The notes beneath the pieces were generated by a model. That model ran no database searches. It worked only from the letters and a program-made list of their open reading frames with translations, and was not told the DNA's origin. From JBBIWA01 sp037439425 (GTDB taxonomy: Bacteria > Acidobacteriota > Blastocatellia > RBC074): a stretch of DNA of 64,000 nt. The stretch spans positions 82,111 through 146,110 of the forward strand of contig JBBIWA010000005.1 in assembly GCA_037439425.1 (NCBI GenBank), in the 5' to 3' direction. Positions 8,837 to 18,447 of this stretch are shown piece after piece. Both the position numbers and the translations under genes were made by a program. Position 1 is the stretch's first letter; each line of letters opens with the position of its first letter.

Positions 8837-11800
8837 TTAGAAGTTGAACCGTGCAACGATCTGAATCAACCGCCCACCTGGATCCTGCGTGTTGTTCGGA
8901 TCTCGGTAAGCCTCTGTCACCTGACCGAAGGTCGCGCTAGAGAAGTTGGTCAGGTTGGTGTTGGCAAAAAAGTTGATATTGTTAAAGGCATTCAAGAACT
9001 CCGCGCGCAACTCGAAGTTGGTCCGCTCGGTGATCTTGACTCTCTTGACCACGCTCAGATCGAAGCGAGTGAACATCGGGCCAGTAACATAGACGTTCTG
9101 CGGAGCACAGTCGCCGGTCACCACCTGAATGCAGTCTGGGCCGCTAGCAGGCGCAAGGTAGCGTCCGGTGGGCGGGCCGAGCGCACCGTAGCCAGTGGCC
9201 GAGGTCGCGCTTGCATTGAAGGCGCGGATCGTGTTGTCAATGATGTCCTGCGGCAGGCTATAGACGATCTTGGCTGCATCATCAAAGCGCAGCTTGAATG
9301 CCTTCTGCAGCTCCTTCATCGTCATGCCGACCACCCTGACATTGCCGAAGTTGAGCACCTCACCACTCTGAACGCGGCCAGCGCCGTGGAACTCCCAGCC
9401 GCCGACGAGCCGGTCAAGCAACCCACCGGCATTGCCCGCCAGCAGCCTGCCCTTTCCAATCGGCAGCTCGTAGACCCAGCTGACCTTGAAAGCATGCGCT
9501 ATGTAACCCGGACTACCGTCATTGAGAGTATTGACCCGCGGTGCCCGGAACGAGTAGCGCGACGAACTGAAGCCCTTGGCCCAGGTGTAACTGGATTGAA
9601 TCAACAAGCCCCGCGACAGGCGGCGACGAAACTCCACCTGCAAGGAGTCATAGCGGGTATAGCCGCCGTTGCCAGTGAAGAAAGCGCCACCCCGCAGGTC
9701 CGGGTTGGTCAGGAAGAAGTTCGCTGGCAAACCTGCACTCAAAGCATTGGCGCGCCGTGTCGCATCGCTATGCAGGTTGGCAGCGAAGGTAAGAGGCAGG
9801 GGATTATACAACGCCAGCGTGTTGACAAAGGTGGTGCTGGCGAAGTTGGCAGAGGTGTAACGCGCCGGATCGTTGGCTTGCGAGGCCGGAACGCCGCTAA
9901 AGTAAGCCAGTGTGATCGGCAAGGGGAAGGTACCGGTGCCAGGGCCATAGTAGCGGAAGTTAGCCCCATTATTGGGACCGCGACGGGCCGCTAGATTGGC
10001 CTGCAAGTTGGCTTGCGCCAGCTTGAACTCATTGAGCAACCCATTCTCCAGGATGTTTTGCTCGACATCGTTGAGGTTGTAGGTAGTCCATCCGCGGAGG
10101 TTGCGCGTGCCAACGTAGCGCACCTCGATGGCCATATCTTTGGCGATCTCGCGCTGGATGCCGAAGCTCCAGGATTGCGAGTAAGGCACCTTGATGTTGG
10201 GATCGAAGATGCGTGCCGAGTCTGTGATCGCACCCGTGAACGGATAGATCGGCTCACTCTGGAAAGTGGGCGGGCCAAGCCGCTCCCTTTCACGCAGCAA
10301 GACCGGCAACGAGCCGAGGCTCCCGCCCACCAGGTTGCCGATTGTCAAACTGCGGTTGGCGGTGATGGTGATACCAGGATTGTTCCCGAACACACCGGCA
10401 AAATCACCCAGCCCATTGCGGTTGTACGCAATCGAGTAACCGCCGCGTACCACCGTCTGTCCGCTATCACCCGCGAGCGTGCGGAGCCAGCCATCCTTCG
10501 CGTTCGGGCTCCAGGCGAAGCCGAAGTTCGGCGCGAAATTCTTGTAATCCAGGTTATAGGATCTTTCGCCTTTCCTGAATTGGACAAACTGCGTAACGCG
10601 ACCTGTGAGCGTACCAGGCTTGAAGAGATTGCCTGGGCCGGAGACTCCCCACAGGTCCTCTACTGAGACCGTCGAGTAGCTATTGTTGAGCGGAACAAAC
10701 GATCCTTGCAGTTCCCAACGCAGGCCGTAATTAAGCGTCAGGTTCGGACGCGCCCGCCAGGAATCCTGCGCAAAGAATCCCAGCTCACGCTGGCGGCCAC
10801 GCTGCACTCCGATCCCGAGGTATTCGTATTTGCCGGTCTTCTCATTCAGCCGGGCGTTGGCGTTGATGGCCGTCACGTGCCCGGTCAAGACGGCGTAGAT
10901 GTTTCGCGCTCGGGTGATGTCTGCGCTGGAAGCGCCGGGGAAATTCGCGCTGACAAACATGGCGTTCGCCGGGTCGTTGGTGTCGATCCCAAAGACGATG
11001 GAAGGCACCAATGTCTGGTTCTGCAAGGTGAGATTGAGCTGAGTGAATTGGCCGCCAAAGGTGAAACTATGCGCGCCCCGCGTCCAACTCAGCGTATCAC
11101 TGAAGTCTCGGAGCAGCGGATTGCGGCGGCTGGGAGCGGTCGTGTTGGTGGCGCTGGTGATGCCTGCGGCATCAATGCCGAGGCTGAAGCCAGCCTGATT
11201 GGCCACTGGCCCAGAGAACTGCGCAGCATTAGCGTCCGGGAAGAAGCGTGAAGGCCCGCCTGAGAGTCCGGCGCGCGCTTCGTTCACCAGCGTGGGCGAC
11301 AAGGTGGAACGCACCGCAAATGAGCCAGTATAGCGATCTGCGGGCTGGCTACCCTGATTCGGGAAACCGGGGAAGCGAGGCTCTCGGCCATTGAGGAAGT
11401 CCGGCCCGCCCCTGTTCATCAGGTAGGTCCAGGTAGCCTCCACGCGATGCTTGTCTGTCACATTGACATCGAAGCGCACCGTCGGGCGCTTGCTTATATT
11501 GAAGCCACTGGGATTGTAAGTGAAGCGTTGGAGGTTGGGATCAGTCAACTGCGTAATGCCGCCAGTACCGACCGTCGCATTGCGAATGTCAGCGAGCAGT
11601 TTTGCAATTGTCGGATCAATAGTGGTCGTGCAACCGGTGCACCCGCGGGCAGTGAAGGTTTGGGCCAACTGTAACAGGTTTACTTCTCGAACCTGGGTCT
11701 GGCCACTGACCGTTACGTTGTAGCGGAAGATACCTTGTTGTGTCAGCGGATGGAAGATCGTCCGCTGCCGCGTGACCTGGTTGGGTTGGCGGAATTCCTC

Positions 11801-12799
11801 GAAGTTGACGAAGAAGAATGCCTTGTTCCGCCCGTTGAAAAGCCCTGGAATCATAATCGGGCCGCCGATACGACCGCCGAATTGATTGAACAGCACCCGG
11901 GCGCGCGGCGCTTTGCATTTTTCCGGATCATAAGGTTGCTGAGCTGTGCCACAGGTCAGACCCGTTTCCTTATGGATAGGATTCTGGTCACGGTTACTGA
12001 ACCAGTAGTTGGAATTGAGCCAGGGGTTGCGGTGATACCAGTAAAGGCCACCGTGGAATTCGTTGGTTCCCTGGCGGGTGACGAACTTGATCTGGACTGC
12101 GCCCTGGGCTCCCCCCTGAGCCTCGGGATTAGCGGTAGAGATGGTAACTTCCTGAACAGAGTCTATACTCGGCGGGACACGCGCAAAGAGACCGTCAGTC
12201 GTCTTGTTGAAGTTATCCTGGATGTTAATGCCATCGAGGAAAACGCTAATAGCGCCCTCTGGCAAGCCGTTGATGGTGGAGTTACGATTGTTTCTCGGAG
12301 TGCTGACACCTGGCATCAGGGGGATGAAGTTGATCGGGTTGCGGGAGACCAGCGGCAGGTTGGCGATCTGGTTGATATTCAGCGTAGTGGCGATGTTAGC
12401 TGACTGCGTTTGCAGTATTTCGCCGCCGCCCTGCACCACGATGGATTCAGCGGTGCTGCCGACCTCAAGACTGACGCGGACTGTGCCGGGCACGCCCACA
12501 TCCAGCTTGACGTCGTTGACGACAGCCTGCTTGAAGCCTTGCGCAGAGACAATGACAGTGTAAGTGCCTGCTTCCAGAGCCGGAAGGGAGAAGGTCCCAT
12601 TGCCAGCAGTGACGGCCCTGTACTCCGCGCTGGTGGCGTTGTTTTTGACCATGACCTGTGCGCCCGCAATGACCGCTCCTGTGGGGTCAGCCACAGACCC
12701 GGAGAGGGAGGCACTCGAAATGGCTTGCCCATAGACGGGCGCGCCCATCGCGGCCACGAGCACCATTAGCGAAACTAGCCTAAGCAATTTGTGTTTCAT
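8837..12799 (-). CDS. TonB-dependent receptor, Oar-like (paralog 1)
   Basis: About 1320 residues from the start chosen at 12799, where MKHKLLRLVSLMVLVAAMGA forms a signal peptide ending near VYGQ and AGGAGT lies just upstream. An in-frame extension to 12889 is rejected for lack of these. Order of parts: signal peptide; carboxypeptidase-regulatory Ig-like domain (about 28-110, GSVADPTGAVIAGAQVMVKN); plug (about 120-235, STINGLPEGAISVFLDGINI); then a long beta-barrel ending in RFNF, the terminal Phe typical of outer-membrane barrels. It resembles the Oar-like receptors expanded in Acidobacteriota, thought to import large substrates, perhaps glycans or peptides. It is a close paralog of the next gene; no dedicated periplasmic partner is adjacent. 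Confidence 0.92.
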   Translation of the reverse strand: MKHKLLRLVSLMVLVAAMGAPVYGQAISSASLSGSVADPTGAVIAGAQVMVKNNATSAEYRAVTAGNGTFSLPALEAGTYTVIVSAQGFKQAVVNDVKLDVGVPGTVRVSLEVGSTAESIVVQGGGEILQTQSANIATTLNINQIANLPLVSRNPINFIPLMPGVSTPRNNRNSTINGLPEGAISVFLDGINIQDNFNKTTDGLFARVPPSIDSVQEVTISTANPEAQGGAQGAVQIKFVTRQGTNEFHGGLYWYHRNPWLNSNYWFSNRDQNPIHKETGLTCGTAQQPYDPEKCKAPRARVLFNQFGGRIGGPIMIPGLFNGRNKAFFFVNFEEFRQPNQVTRQRTIFHPLTQQGIFRYNVTVSGQTQVREVNLLQLAQTFTARGCTGCTTTIDPTIAKLLADIRNATVGTGGITQLTDPNLQRFTYNPSGFNISKRPTVRFDVNVTDKHRVEATWTYLMNRGGPDFLNGREPRFPGFPNQGSQPADRYTGSFAVRSTLSPTLVNEARAGLSGGPSRFFPDANAAQFSGPVANQAGFSLGIDAAGITSATNTTAPSRRNPLLRDFSDTLSWTRGAHSFTFGGQFTQLNLTLQNQTLVPSIVFGIDTNDPANAMFVSANFPGASSADITRARNIYAVLTGHVTAINANARLNEKTGKYEYLGIGVQRGRQRELGFFAQDSWRARPNLTLNYGLRWELQGSFVPLNNSYSTVSVEDLWGVSGPGNLFKPGTLTGRVTQFVQFRKGERSYNLDYKNFAPNFGFAWSPNAKDGWLRTLAGDSGQTVVRGGYSIAYNRNGLGDFAGVFGNNPGITITANRSLTIGNLVGGSLGSLPVLLRERERLGPPTFQSEPIYPFTGAITDSARIFDPNIKVPYSQSWSFGIQREIAKDMAIEVRYVGTRNLRGWTTYNLNDVEQNILENGLLNEFKLAQANLQANLAARRGPNNGANFRYYGPGTGTFPLPITLAYFSGVPASQANDPARYTSANFASTTFVNTLALYNPLPLTFAANLHSDATRRANALSAGLPANFFLTNPDLRGGAFFTGNGGYTRYDSLQVEFRRRLSRGLLIQSSYTWAKGFSSSRYSFRAPRVNTLNDGSPGYIAHAFKVSWVYELPIGKGRLLAGNAGGLLDRLVGGWEFHGAGRVQSGEVLNFGNVRVVGMTMKELQKAFKLRFDDAAKIVYSLPQDIIDNTIRAFNASATSATGYGALGPPTGRYLAPASGPDCIQVVTGDCAPQNVYVTGPMFTRFDLSVVKRVKITERTNFELRAEFLNAFNNINFFANTNLTNFSSATFGQVTEAYRDPNNTQDPGGRLIQIVARFNF

Positions 12800-13061
12800 A
12801 GCTCTACTCCTGTAGGGGTTAGGGTGAGATAGCCTTGAGACTGGCTCAGGAGGGCCCAGTCTCACTTCAATAAGCGTTCTATCCAGCATGCCTAAAAGGC
12901 CGGTTGAAAAGTGGGATCACCTCACCTGGAAGCGCATGCTTGGGAGCGTGCTGAGACTGCGGATCAGACTGACTGTCTTTGTTGGGCGCTTTAGTGAAAG
13001 CTTTGCACGCGCAGGATAGCGTGCGTTCCCAGGGCTTTCTAGTTACCTGCTAAAGCAAGAT

Positions 13062-13097
13062 GGGGAGAAGCGCGGTAAGAAAACCCTGCTTCTCCCC
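13062..13097 (-). terminator. Hairpin terminator of second TonB receptor
   Basis: A perfect 10-bp stem, GGGGAGAAGC (13062-13071) with GCTTCTCCCC (13088-13097), begins 20 bp after the receptor stop codon. The minus-strand 3' flank (ATCTTGCTTT) is moderately T-rich. It separates the two receptor genes into independent transcripts. Confidence 0.65.
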
Positions 13098-13117
13098 TGA
13101 TAATGGTGAATTGGGAG

Positions 13118-16100
13118 TTAGAAATTGATACGAGCCACGATTTGAACCAACCGTCCGCCCGGATCGTTTGTTGTCGAGATGTCCTGATAGGCGTTCGTCG
13201 TTTGCCCGAAAGTCGCACCGCCGACACCAATGAAAGCAACGTCAGACGCCGGACTTCGGACAAGGAAATTGGTGTTGTTGAAGGCATTCAAGAACTCACC
13301 GCGCAGCTCAAAGTTGACCCGTTCGGTGATCTTGGTCTTTTTGACCACACTCAAATCGAACCGGACGAACTTCGGCCCGTAGAGCACGACGTTGGAGAGT
13401 CCAAACTGGCCACCGTGTGCCACCGGACGATTGTAGTTCACCGGCGCGATATATTTGCTGCTAGGATCAGGCGTGCCAGAGAGACTCCCGAACGCCCGTC
13501 TCGTGTTATCAATCACGTCTTGCGGCAGGTAGTAGACGATGCGGTTCGGATCCTTGCGAATCTTCACCATATCACGGAGCTCCTGCAGCGTCATGTTGAC
13601 CAGCTCAACATTGCCGAAGTTGAACGGAGAGCCGCTCTGAACGCGCGCTGTTCCGTGGAACTCCCAGCCCCCAACGATCCGATCAAGCACTCCACCAGCA
13701 TTGCCTGCGAGCGTCTTACCCCTGCCGATAGGCAACTCGTAAATCCAGTTGGCCTTAAAGGCATGGGTAAGGGTAAATGGCGAAGGCGCCTTGTCCAGAC
13801 CTGGATTCCGCAGCGTTATATACTGCCTGAAGACGACCGAGCTGCTGGCATACATATTGGTGAACCCTCTGGCAAAGGAGTAGCTGCCCTGCACCAGAAG
13901 CCCACGCGACAGGCGACGCCGCAGCTCCACTACTAGCGCGTCATACGAGGTACGCCCGCCATTGTCTACCAGGAAAGCGCCGCTTAATACCACGTCCGGA
14001 TTGACAACGAAGAGGTTGCGTGGCAATCCAGCCGCCTGCACGTTAGCTGCGAAGAGCGTAGGATTGGCTAGCAGTGTGTTGGCAAAACCAACCGCATTCG
14101 GGAGCGTCGGATTCAACAGGTTGATGAAGGTGGCGTTACGGAAGAGGCTCGACGTGTACTTGGTCGGATCACCAGCCTGTGATGCCGGTACCCCGTTGAA
14201 GTGCGCGAGGATGATCGGCAGCGGCGAAGTGCCAGTGTTGGGTCCAAAGTAGGCGAAGGTGTTTCCGCGGCCAGCCGCCACATTGGCTGCCAGATTGGCC
14301 TGTGCCAGCTTGAACTCGTTGAAGAACCCATTCTCAACGATGTTAGTCTCATTGAGGTTGTACTGCCGCCACAACTTGATGCCACGATTGCCAACGTAAC
14401 GCACCTCAACAGCCGTGTCTCGGTTCAGCTCGCGCTGCAGGCCGAAGGTCCACGACTGGACATAGCCCGTGTCCAGATCAGGCAGGAATGCGTTGACCGA
14501 TTCGTTCAACGCAGGGCTGAAGGGATAGCTCGGCGCAGTTGGCAAACCAGCTGGCGGACCAGGGACACCGTTACGCAGGAGTGTTCCAGGTGGTATGTTG
14601 GCGTTCCCGGTGAGATTAATGCTGCGCGACGCAGTCCTGGTCACACCCGGATTGGCCCCGAGAATGCTCAAGACCACGTTCATGCCCTCGCGGTTATAGG
14701 CAATTGAGTAGCCTCCGCGGAAGACACTCTGTCCGCTATCGCCGAAGACGCGGCTGAGCCATCCGTTCTTCCAGTTCGGACTCCAGGCAAAGCCCAGGCT
14801 CGGAGCAAAGGCTTTATAGTCCGTGTTGTAGACTTTGCTGCCAGCCTTGAACTGGGTATATTGCGGAGTCTTCCCAGTCAACGTACCGGGTTTGAAGAGA
14901 TTGCCCACGCCGGAGATCCCAAACAGCTCCTCGTAGGTGGTCTGCGAGTAGACATCATTCAGAGCGGTGAAGGGGAACTGAATCTCCCAGCGCAGACCGC
15001 CGTTGAGTGTAAGGTTCGGGCGCAGCCGCCAGGAGTCTTGCGCGAAGAATCCGATTTCACGCTGGCGAGCACGCTGAATAACGTCCCCGGCAAACTTGTA
15101 TTGCAGGTTCTTCTCATCCAGAGCTATTGCACCGCTGACAGACGAGATGCTTCCGATCAGCACCGCGTAGATGGCTCTTGCCTGGTTGAGCTGAGTCGTT
15201 GTGGCGCCAGGGAAATTAGCGGTAGTGAACAAGGCCTGCGCCGGATCGTTAGCAGCGAGGCCGAATCCGATAGCGCGCACGGTCCCGTCAGATTGGCTCT
15301 TGCCCCAGAAATTAACCTGGGTAAAGTTGAATCCGAAATTGAGACTGTGCGTGCCGCGCGTCCAGCTTAGTGTGTCGTTGAACTGCCACACTGGCGCGTT
15401 GCGGCGGCTGGTGGCGCGCGTCACTGTGGCGTTGCTGATGCCAGCAGCGCTAATCCCGAGACTGTAGCCACCTTGATTGGCAAATGCAGACGGGGTGACC
15501 TCCGGGAAGAATGTCAACGTCCCGCCAGTCAGCCCGAAGCGCGCTTCGTTGACAAGGGTAGATGTCAAAGTCGAACGCAGAGCAGTCACATTCGAGAAGC
15601 GGTTGGAGACCTGGCTACCGAAGTTCGGGAAGCCCGGAAAAGCTGGGTCTACGCCGTTGAGGAAGTCAACCGTCGAATCGAACAGCTGATAGTTGTAGAT
15701 GTTCTCCAGATGATGCTTATCCGTCAGATTGAAGTCCAACCGAAGGGTCGGGAATTTTCTGACCTGACTGCCAGTGTTGATAAATGTGAACCGCTGATAA
15801 TTAGGGTCAGTCAATTGCTCGACGAAACCCGTGGTTGTGGTTGATTGGCGAATGTCGGCCAGCAACTTCCCGATCGTCGGATCAATTGTCGAAGTCTGTC
15901 CGTTGGCTGCCGCTAGTGTCAGCAGGTTGACCTCTCGCACACCTGCAGAGGTAACGTACTGGAAGATGCCGGACTGCGTCTTCGGGTTAAAGATCGTCCG
16001 CTGTCGCAATTGCTGCTCCGGCAACCGATATTCTTCGTAGTTGACAAAGAAAAACGCTTTGTCGCGCCAGATGGGGCCGCCTAGGCGCCCGCCATATTGA

Positions 16101-16942
16101 TTGAGCAACACGCGGGAGCGCGGCAATCCAGCTAGGTTATTGAAATAATAGTTGGCATTGAGCGCCGGATTGCGATGGTATTCGTAGAGGCTGCCGTGGA
16201 ACTCGTTGTTGCCCGAACGGGTCACGAACTTGATCTGAATCGCGCCCTCACCTGCGCTTTCAGCGCCAGGCGTGTTGGTTGATACTGTCACCTCATCAAT
16301 GGCGTCAATGCGTGGCCGGATGTAGGTGAAGAACCCGTCGGATGACTTGAGCGTGTTGTCCTGCACATTCACACCATCGAGCGTGATGTTGAGCGCTCCC
16401 TTGGGCAGTCCGTTGATGGTAGAGGTGCGCGGACGGCCTGGCGTGTTAGTGCCCGGCAGCAGCAGAACCAGGTCAAGCGCGTCGCGTGAGGTGAAGGGCA
16501 GCTCTGTGATTTGGCGTCCAACGATGGTGGTACTGACGTTGGCTGTCTGCGTCTGCAGTACTTCGCCAGTCCCTTGAATGACAACCGATTCAGTTTGCGC
16601 ACCAACCTCAAGCGAGATGTTGACGTTGGCTGGGGTGCCAGCATCTATCTTGACGTCTTGCACGACGGCTTGCTTGAAGCCCTGTGCGGAGACTGTGACA
16701 GTATAGGTGCCCGCGTTAAGCGCTGGCACGGTGAAGGTGCCATTGCTGGCAGTGGTAGCCTTGAATTCCGCACCAGTGGCACTGTTCTTGACCGTGACAG
16801 TCGCGCCCGGAATAACTGCGCCTGCTGGGTCAACCACTACCCCGGAAAGCGGGGCCGTGGTAACTCCCTGGCCGTAAGCCAGAAGGCTGCAGCTTGCCAC
16901 CAATGCTATCGAGCTCAGGAGTTTAAGCAAGAGAGATTTCAT
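13118..16942 (-). CDS. TonB-dependent receptor, Oar-like (paralog 2)
   Basis: A 1274-residue receptor with the same architecture as its neighbour: signal peptide (MKSLLLKLLSSIALVASCSL, cleavage near AYGQ), carboxypeptidase-regulatory domain (about 28-110, DPAGAVIPGATVTVKN), plug with STINGLPKGALNITLDGVNV, and a barrel ending in ARINF. AAGGAGCTTCAG precedes the ATG. Blocks such as GTYTV.VSAQGFKQAVV, the IQIKFVTR plug segment and the SLGFAWSPN barrel segment are nearly the same in both copies, so the pair arose by tandem duplication. Divergence in the barrel suggests different ligands. The substrate cannot be told from sequence. Confidence 0.93.
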   Translation of the reverse strand: MKSLLLKLLSSIALVASCSLLAYGQGVTTAPLSGVVVDPAGAVIPGATVTVKNSATGAEFKATTASNGTFTVPALNAGTYTVTVSAQGFKQAVVQDVKIDAGTPANVNISLEVGAQTESVVIQGTGEVLQTQTANVSTTIVGRQITELPFTSRDALDLVLLLPGTNTPGRPRTSTINGLPKGALNITLDGVNVQDNTLKSSDGFFTYIRPRIDAIDEVTVSTNTPGAESAGEGAIQIKFVTRSGNNEFHGSLYEYHRNPALNANYYFNNLAGLPRSRVLLNQYGGRLGGPIWRDKAFFFVNYEEYRLPEQQLRQRTIFNPKTQSGIFQYVTSAGVREVNLLTLAAANGQTSTIDPTIGKLLADIRQSTTTTGFVEQLTDPNYQRFTFINTGSQVRKFPTLRLDFNLTDKHHLENIYNYQLFDSTVDFLNGVDPAFPGFPNFGSQVSNRFSNVTALRSTLTSTLVNEARFGLTGGTLTFFPEVTPSAFANQGGYSLGISAAGISNATVTRATSRRNAPVWQFNDTLSWTRGTHSLNFGFNFTQVNFWGKSQSDGTVRAIGFGLAANDPAQALFTTANFPGATTTQLNQARAIYAVLIGSISSVSGAIALDEKNLQYKFAGDVIQRARQREIGFFAQDSWRLRPNLTLNGGLRWEIQFPFTALNDVYSQTTYEELFGISGVGNLFKPGTLTGKTPQYTQFKAGSKVYNTDYKAFAPSLGFAWSPNWKNGWLSRVFGDSGQSVFRGGYSIAYNREGMNVVLSILGANPGVTRTASRSINLTGNANIPPGTLLRNGVPGPPAGLPTAPSYPFSPALNESVNAFLPDLDTGYVQSWTFGLQRELNRDTAVEVRYVGNRGIKLWRQYNLNETNIVENGFFNEFKLAQANLAANVAAGRGNTFAYFGPNTGTSPLPIILAHFNGVPASQAGDPTKYTSSLFRNATFINLLNPTLPNAVGFANTLLANPTLFAANVQAAGLPRNLFVVNPDVVLSGAFLVDNGGRTSYDALVVELRRRLSRGLLVQGSYSFARGFTNMYASSSVVFRQYITLRNPGLDKAPSPFTLTHAFKANWIYELPIGRGKTLAGNAGGVLDRIVGGWEFHGTARVQSGSPFNFGNVELVNMTLQELRDMVKIRKDPNRIVYYLPQDVIDNTRRAFGSLSGTPDPSSKYIAPVNYNRPVAHGGQFGLSNVVLYGPKFVRFDLSVVKKTKITERVNFELRGEFLNAFNNTNFLVRSPASDVAFIGVGGATFGQTTNAYQDISTTNDPGGRLVQIVARINF

Positions 16943-17324
16943 ACTGAAGCTCCTTGTTGTGGATTGAGATAACTCAATTGCCGGAAACGTTACCGAAACG
17001 TCCAGCCTTGCTCAAAGTACTTCCCTTTTATCGAACGGTGCAGAAATTTGAGGAGACTGACTAGCTCCTCAACATGCCGGTGGTTCAGTTCTAGAGAAGA
17101 TGAGACCTTAACAGAAGGCAAGCCCCGTGCCGACCTGGAGCCCAAAAGCGATCTCATTGATGATCACCAACTTAGCCGGATAGAGGAGGAAATCTGTTTG
17201 TTTTTTTTATCCAAATTTCTGGATTTCGTCCGAATTTCCGGACTGGTAGCCAGAAGCCGCAGGCTATCTCCAGAGAGACAATCGGGTGTAAATTGTAGGG
17301 TGCTGGGGAGGCTTCGGCAGAAAC

Positions 17325-17600
17325 TAGCAACCGCACCCCTAGCCCAGGGTGTGAACCATCAGTCTCTCCACAAGTAAAGCACACATCCAAAGTAAGCCCT
17401 GCCAGAAGCTAACCCAGAGCGAAGCGCCAGCGAACCCCTGAGTGGGCAAGCTTGATTCAGCCGCAGTCTACCAGATGGGCAGTAGAGCTTCCGCCCCCAT
17501 TTGATGGGCTGCTTTGGCTGTTTCCGGGGTTGCGGTTTTGGCTTCATCCCGGGCTACCCTCTCGGGTCCGCTTTGCCGCACTTGTGGAGAGACCAAAGGT
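17325..17600. repeat. MITE-like inverted-repeat element
   Basis: GTCTCTCCACAAGT (17362-17375) is exactly inverted at 17580-17593. Outside and inside these arms lie related stretches (GGGGTGCGGTT and GGGCTA next to CCCTCTC) in opposite orientation. A diverged single-arm copy is at 38885-38975. No transposase is encoded. The rest of the 16943-17904 gap shows only the separate direct repeat near 17.8 kb and no gene. Confidence 0.5.
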
Positions 17601-17765
17601 GTGAGCCCGTCAGCATTCAGGAGTCAGCATTTGGCAGGGGAAGATGAATCTTCCACCTTCTACCGACTACTGAATTAACTACTGACGTGACCGAGACCTA
17701 CAATGGTGGCTTGCACTCGAGACAATCGCGACATTTGCTGGGAAGGCAAAAAATGTTACTATGCC

Positions 17766-17870
17766 TGGTGTTGATTAGGTTACTGCTGCTGGTAGAGTTA
17801 TAACCTGGGTGGCTGGCTAGCCGGCAACTTTTTCCTTAGTGTTGATTAGGTTACTGCCGCTGGTAGAGGT
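17766..17870 (+). repeat. Direct repeat, 71-bp period
   Basis: GTTGATTAGGTTACTGCTGC then TGGTAGAG starts near 17769 and recurs near 17840 with one base changed (TGCCGC). Both copies sit just upstream of the HTH-protein gene at 17905, so they could be regulatory half-sites or simply a small tandem duplication. Confidence 0.45.
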
Positions 17871-17904
17871 GTAGCCGGCACCTTACTCGGTTGACCATTA
17901 GCTG

Positions 17905-18447
17905 ATGAAAAAGTCGTTTGAGTTTACTGACCGCGAGATCGAGGCTGACATTCGGGCTCAGGTCAGCCGCGTTTTTCACCAAGCCCGCTTTGTAATAGTC
18001 CAGCTCATCCTCCCCGGTATTGAGATCAAATCGCCTACCATTGAACAGATGATGAGCAGTCCGCTCGCCCAGATGATGCGTGATGTTTTGGAGCACGCAG
18101 CAGGCCTGCGCGAAGTGCCAGACGTTTACACCACCTGCAAGCAATTGCTGAGCATTCTCTTTGGCAAAGCGTCTAGCCACGAGCAGGAGATCCCCCCGTT
18201 TTTCTGGGCGACACCTCTGGGCGCGGCAATTCATGAGTGCTCAGGCTCTTTTGTCGGCATCAGCGATGAAACCGAGCTAAGCGAACCGGAAGCAGCGCGT
18301 TTTCTGGGAGTAGGGCAATTGACGCTACTCGGTTACAGCCAGAGCGGAAAGCTGCGTCCGCATCGCCGTGTTGGCCCGCGTTGTCTCTTCACTGCCCGAG
18401 AGCTCAAGCAATTCCGCCGCCAGTTGTATGAGACCGAGCGATTTTAG
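17905..18447 (+). CDS. Hypothetical protein with C-terminal excisionase/MerR-like HTH
   Basis: A 180-residue protein. Residues about 128-172 (LSEPEAARFLGVGQLTLLGY, then SQSGKLRPHRRVGPRCLFTA) have the winged-HTH layout of MerR/excisionase (HTH_17) domains, ending in a short helix, ELKQFRRQL. The N-terminal 120 residues are helical and not recognised. The domain order (unknown sensor, then HTH) suggests a small DNA-binding regulator. It starts with ATG after a weak purine stretch and overlaps the convergent metallophosphoesterase gene by 4 bp at their stop codons. Two 71-bp-spaced direct repeats lie immediately upstream. Confidence 0.6.
   Translation: MKKSFEFTDREIEADIRAQVSRVFHQARFVIVQLILPGIEIKSPTIEQMMSSPLAQMMRDVLEHAAGLREVPDVYTTCKQLLSILFGKASSHEQEIPPFFWATPLGAAIHECSGSFVGISDETELSEPEAARFLGVGQLTLLGYSQSGKLRPHRRVGPRCLFTARELKQFRRQLYETERF

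Noticed and set aside
11735..12403. Large plus-strand open frames within the receptor genes (for example 11735-12403)
   Set aside because: They mirror the minus-strand coding frame in a GC-rich gene, with no motifs of their own.
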